Source: Gp1-AA133 sp964641665 (GTDB lineage: Bacteria > Acidobacteriota > Terriglobia > Terriglobales > Acidobacteriaceae). Taken from it: a stretch of DNA of 64,000 bases. The translations under genes and the position numbers were made by a program. The stretch covers positions 1 to 64,000 of the forward strand of contig CAZXKO010000064.1 in the NCBI GenBank assembly GCA_964641665.1, in the 5' to 3' direction. Below, piece after piece: positions 62,312 to 64,000 of this stretch; the stretch's first letter is position 1, and each line of letters starts with the position of its first letter. Below the pieces are notes generated by a model that was given only the letters and a program-made list of their open reading frames with translations, had not been told where the DNA came from and ran no database searches.

Positions 62312-64000
62312 CTACCTGTCGCGAGGGTTTTCATCGCCAGGGGTGAGCTCGATCCAGCGGCTGTGGGACTGGAGCGGCACGACCCACGCGCCGCGCTGGG
62401 AGTCGAATTTTTCGATGGGATGGTAGACTCCCACGTCTTGTACCTTGGCTGGTTGCTCAATCCGCAACATGGCCGTGGGCGTAAACGGAGTTGCCGGACT
62501 GAGTTCCAAACGTACAGCACCCGTCTTCGAATCCATCTCGAAACTCTCGAAGCTGCCCGCGTTGAGCGTGACCCACAGGCCCAAGGGCGCCACGTACACT
62601 CGCTGACGGCTCGAATCGAGTGGTCGCACTCGAACCGTGGGCCCTTCGGTCGTCACGTTCCCGCCGAATACCAGCCAACCGAACTCGGGATGGTGGACTA
62701 CGTACGTGGCGGTATTCCACGCATGACCGAAGAAGTTGGGACCATTGTCTCCGGAAAGCGGGTCCCAGCGGAGCATGTCGGGAAAACCGTGGAACGCGGG
62801 CGACAAGAAGCCATCGGGATCGATGTCCGTCAATACACCCATGGTGCCTGCGTAGCCTACGCGCAAGAGGTAGAAGTCATCAGGATGTTCGCGATATTCG
62901 ATGAGCAGCGGGATGGCGTTCAGACCTGATCCGTAGTGGTGTAGCTGCCGCTCCAGGCGCCGGTACTTGGCGGCAAAGATAAAGTCCCAGTAACGGCGAG
63001 CGCTGCCGTTGTATCCCCAGTGCGGGATGGCTGGGTCATAGCCCAGGATCGCGTTCAGGGTGACGGCCGCTTTGTCGTCGTAACCGAAGTATTTTGTCCA
63101 GGCATAGACTTCTTCTTGTCCGGTGGAATCCCAGGGCATCTCGCTGCCGAAGGGATACGCCTGGGCTTTCCAACGATCGGCCCGCTGGCACATTTTAGCT
63201 TCCAGAGTGGCGGCCTCGTTGTCCATCCCTTCCAGTTTCAGATCCGCCAGGATTTGCAGGAAAATGTCGCCTTCCATCTGGCCAAACTCGGCGAGGCCGG
63301 ACGCAAAGTTAGTCATGGCGATCGAAGTCTGGTAGGCCCGGGTGAGATACCAGGCCCAGGGATGGCTCGTTACCAGTCCGTGATTGTTGCGCGCGAGGCG
63401 ATAGAGCACCCAGTAGGCAGCGGCCACGTGAGGATAGTCGTAGGAACGGTCGGTAGCTTCTGAAGCCTGTTTGCTCCAACTCGTCCAGGATTTCCAGTCG
63501 AAATCACTGCGATAGTAGTTGGGCGGCATCTGGTCGGGCTGGTAGTGGAAGAGGCTCTTGCGCACACCGTACTGATGAGCGCCTTCGTTGAACTGCAGGC
63601 CGCCGTCGACAACGTGATCCATGAACTGTTGAATCTTGTCGAGTTCCTCCTTGTTCGGCTGGCCGAGTTCTTTCATAACCGCGGCAAGCCAGGATCCGGC
63701 ACCGCCCTCGTCGCTGAGTCCTGCGATCCACACGCGGCTGTCCTGCAGGATAATCTGGTTCAATTCGCGATCATAGGACATCACCGAGGGAGCGCGGTGA
63801 AAGGGATCGTTTGCCTCCGTGAACCATTGCCTGGTGGTAAGGAAACGTCCCATATCCGCCACTGCCTCCGCCGCGGGCTTGGTCGTGAAATAGCTGATCG
63901 CTTGCACGGTGCCGTCGGCATAGGTCACCGATAGACGAGCGCGCCCCCAGGTCTTCCCTTTCAACGAATACGCCTGCCAACCGCCAGTAGTACTCGCCTG
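62312..64000 (-). CDS. DUF5695-like large secreted protein, 5' end outside the window
   Basis: The frame is open from the window edge (562 codons visible) to 62312. The middle is alpha-helical with many aromatic residues (PHVAAAYWVLYRLARNNHG, HPWAWYLTRAYQTSIAM), like six-hairpin glycosidase folds, and the end is beta-rich (VRVRPLDSSRQRVYVAPLG). It resembles DUF5695 proteins, believed to act on polysaccharides. It precedes the TPR gene by 74 bases and would be the enzyme of this glycan-type locus. Family assignment is tentative. Confidence 0.7.
   Translation of the reverse strand, partial: QASTTGGWQAYSLKGKTWGRARLSVTYADGTVQAISYFTTKPAAEAVADMGRFLTTRQWFTEANDPFHRAPSVMSYDRELNQIILQDSRVWIAGLSDEGGAGSWLAAVMKELGQPNKEELDKIQQFMDHVVDGGLQFNEGAHQYGVRKSLFHYQPDQMPPNYYRSDFDWKSWTSWSKQASEATDRSYDYPHVAAAYWVLYRLARNNHGLVTSHPWAWYLTRAYQTSIAMTNFASGLAEFGQMEGDIFLQILADLKLEGMDNEAATLEAKMCQRADRWKAQAYPFGSEMPWDSTGQEEVYAWTKYFGYDDKAAVTLNAILGYDPAIPHWGYNGSARRYWDFIFAAKYRRLERQLHHYGSGLNAIPLLIEYREHPDDFYLLRVGYAGTMGVLTDIDPDGFLSPAFHGFPDMLRWDPLSGDNGPNFFGHAWNTATYVVHHPEFGWLVFGGNVTTEGPTVRVRPLDSSRQRVYVAPLGLWVTLNAGSFESFEMDSKTGAVRLELSPATPFTPTAMLRIEQPAKVQDVGVYHPIEKFDSQRGAWVVPLQSHSRWIELTPGDENPRDR

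Overview
The window looks like chromosomal DNA of an Acidobacteriota bacterium, most likely class Terriglobia (Koribacter/Sulfotelmatobacter-like). The reasons are high-GC coding DNA, a large Oar-type TonB receptor with an N-terminal carboxypeptidase-regulatory domain next to CRTAC1 and TPR genes, remnants of an acidobacterial VWFA-type protein and of an ADOP-type permease, BlaI/M56 pairs, and intergenic repeat tracts typical of these genomes. This assignment is inferred from gene content; no marker gene was compared.

Layout. 0-1.6 kb: end of a BlaI-type repressor and a BlaR1-like M56 protease. 1.6-3.4 kb: an IS3-family element with two scraps of a VWFA gene beside it. 3.7-8.8 kb: a leftward iron-uptake operon (FTR1 permease with DUF2318 domain, two FtsX-like permeases, ATPase) whose ATPase carries a C-terminal DtxR-type metal-sensing domain; a Fur-box-like palindrome lies upstream. 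9-15.1 kb: SprT-like protease, two small secreted proteins, a TPR protein and uvrA, which is interrupted by one in-frame TAG. 15.3-19.9 kb: a complete aa3-type cytochrome c oxidase operon with two subunit III genes. 20-24 kb: hotdog thioesterase, a PdxR/MocR regulator lacking its PLP lysine, and pdxS-pdxT. 23.9-32.5 kb: two ArsR-SRPBCC modules with matching operators, four tandem SRPBCC paralogues, DinB, miaB (its 3' end copied in a 140-bp tandem duplication) and a DUF151 nuclease-like gene. 32.7-37.4 kb: double-VOC protein, GH18 chitinase, truB and a rhomboid protease. 37.5-40.8 kb: a five-gene pterin operon (glycosyltransferase, two PTPS, folE, SDR). 40.9-45 kb: TlpA-like lipoprotein, GyrI-like protein, Cu(I) P-type ATPase and a small HMA-like protein.

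At 45.5 kb a tRNA-Arg(ACG) gene is the left border of a 9.4-kb genomic island. A 48-bp copy of the tRNA 3' half recurs at 54962-55009. The island carries a phage-type HTH protein, a TAT-exported aldo/keto reductase, an SDR, a dihaem cytochrome c / PQQ dehydrogenase / ThuA-like operon, vapBC and small ORFs. No integrase was found; candidate integrase arm repeats lie beside the right att site.

The right end (55.2-64 kb) is a leftward glycan-uptake-like locus: DUF5695-like protein (cut by the window end), TPR protein, CRTAC1 FG-GAP protein and TonB receptor with a clear intrinsic terminator. The most noteworthy items are the ATPase-DtxR fusion, the tRNA-Arg island with a possible lanthanide-type PQQ dehydrogenase, the biopterin-type operon with a co-directional glycosyltransferase, and the shared ArsR operators.
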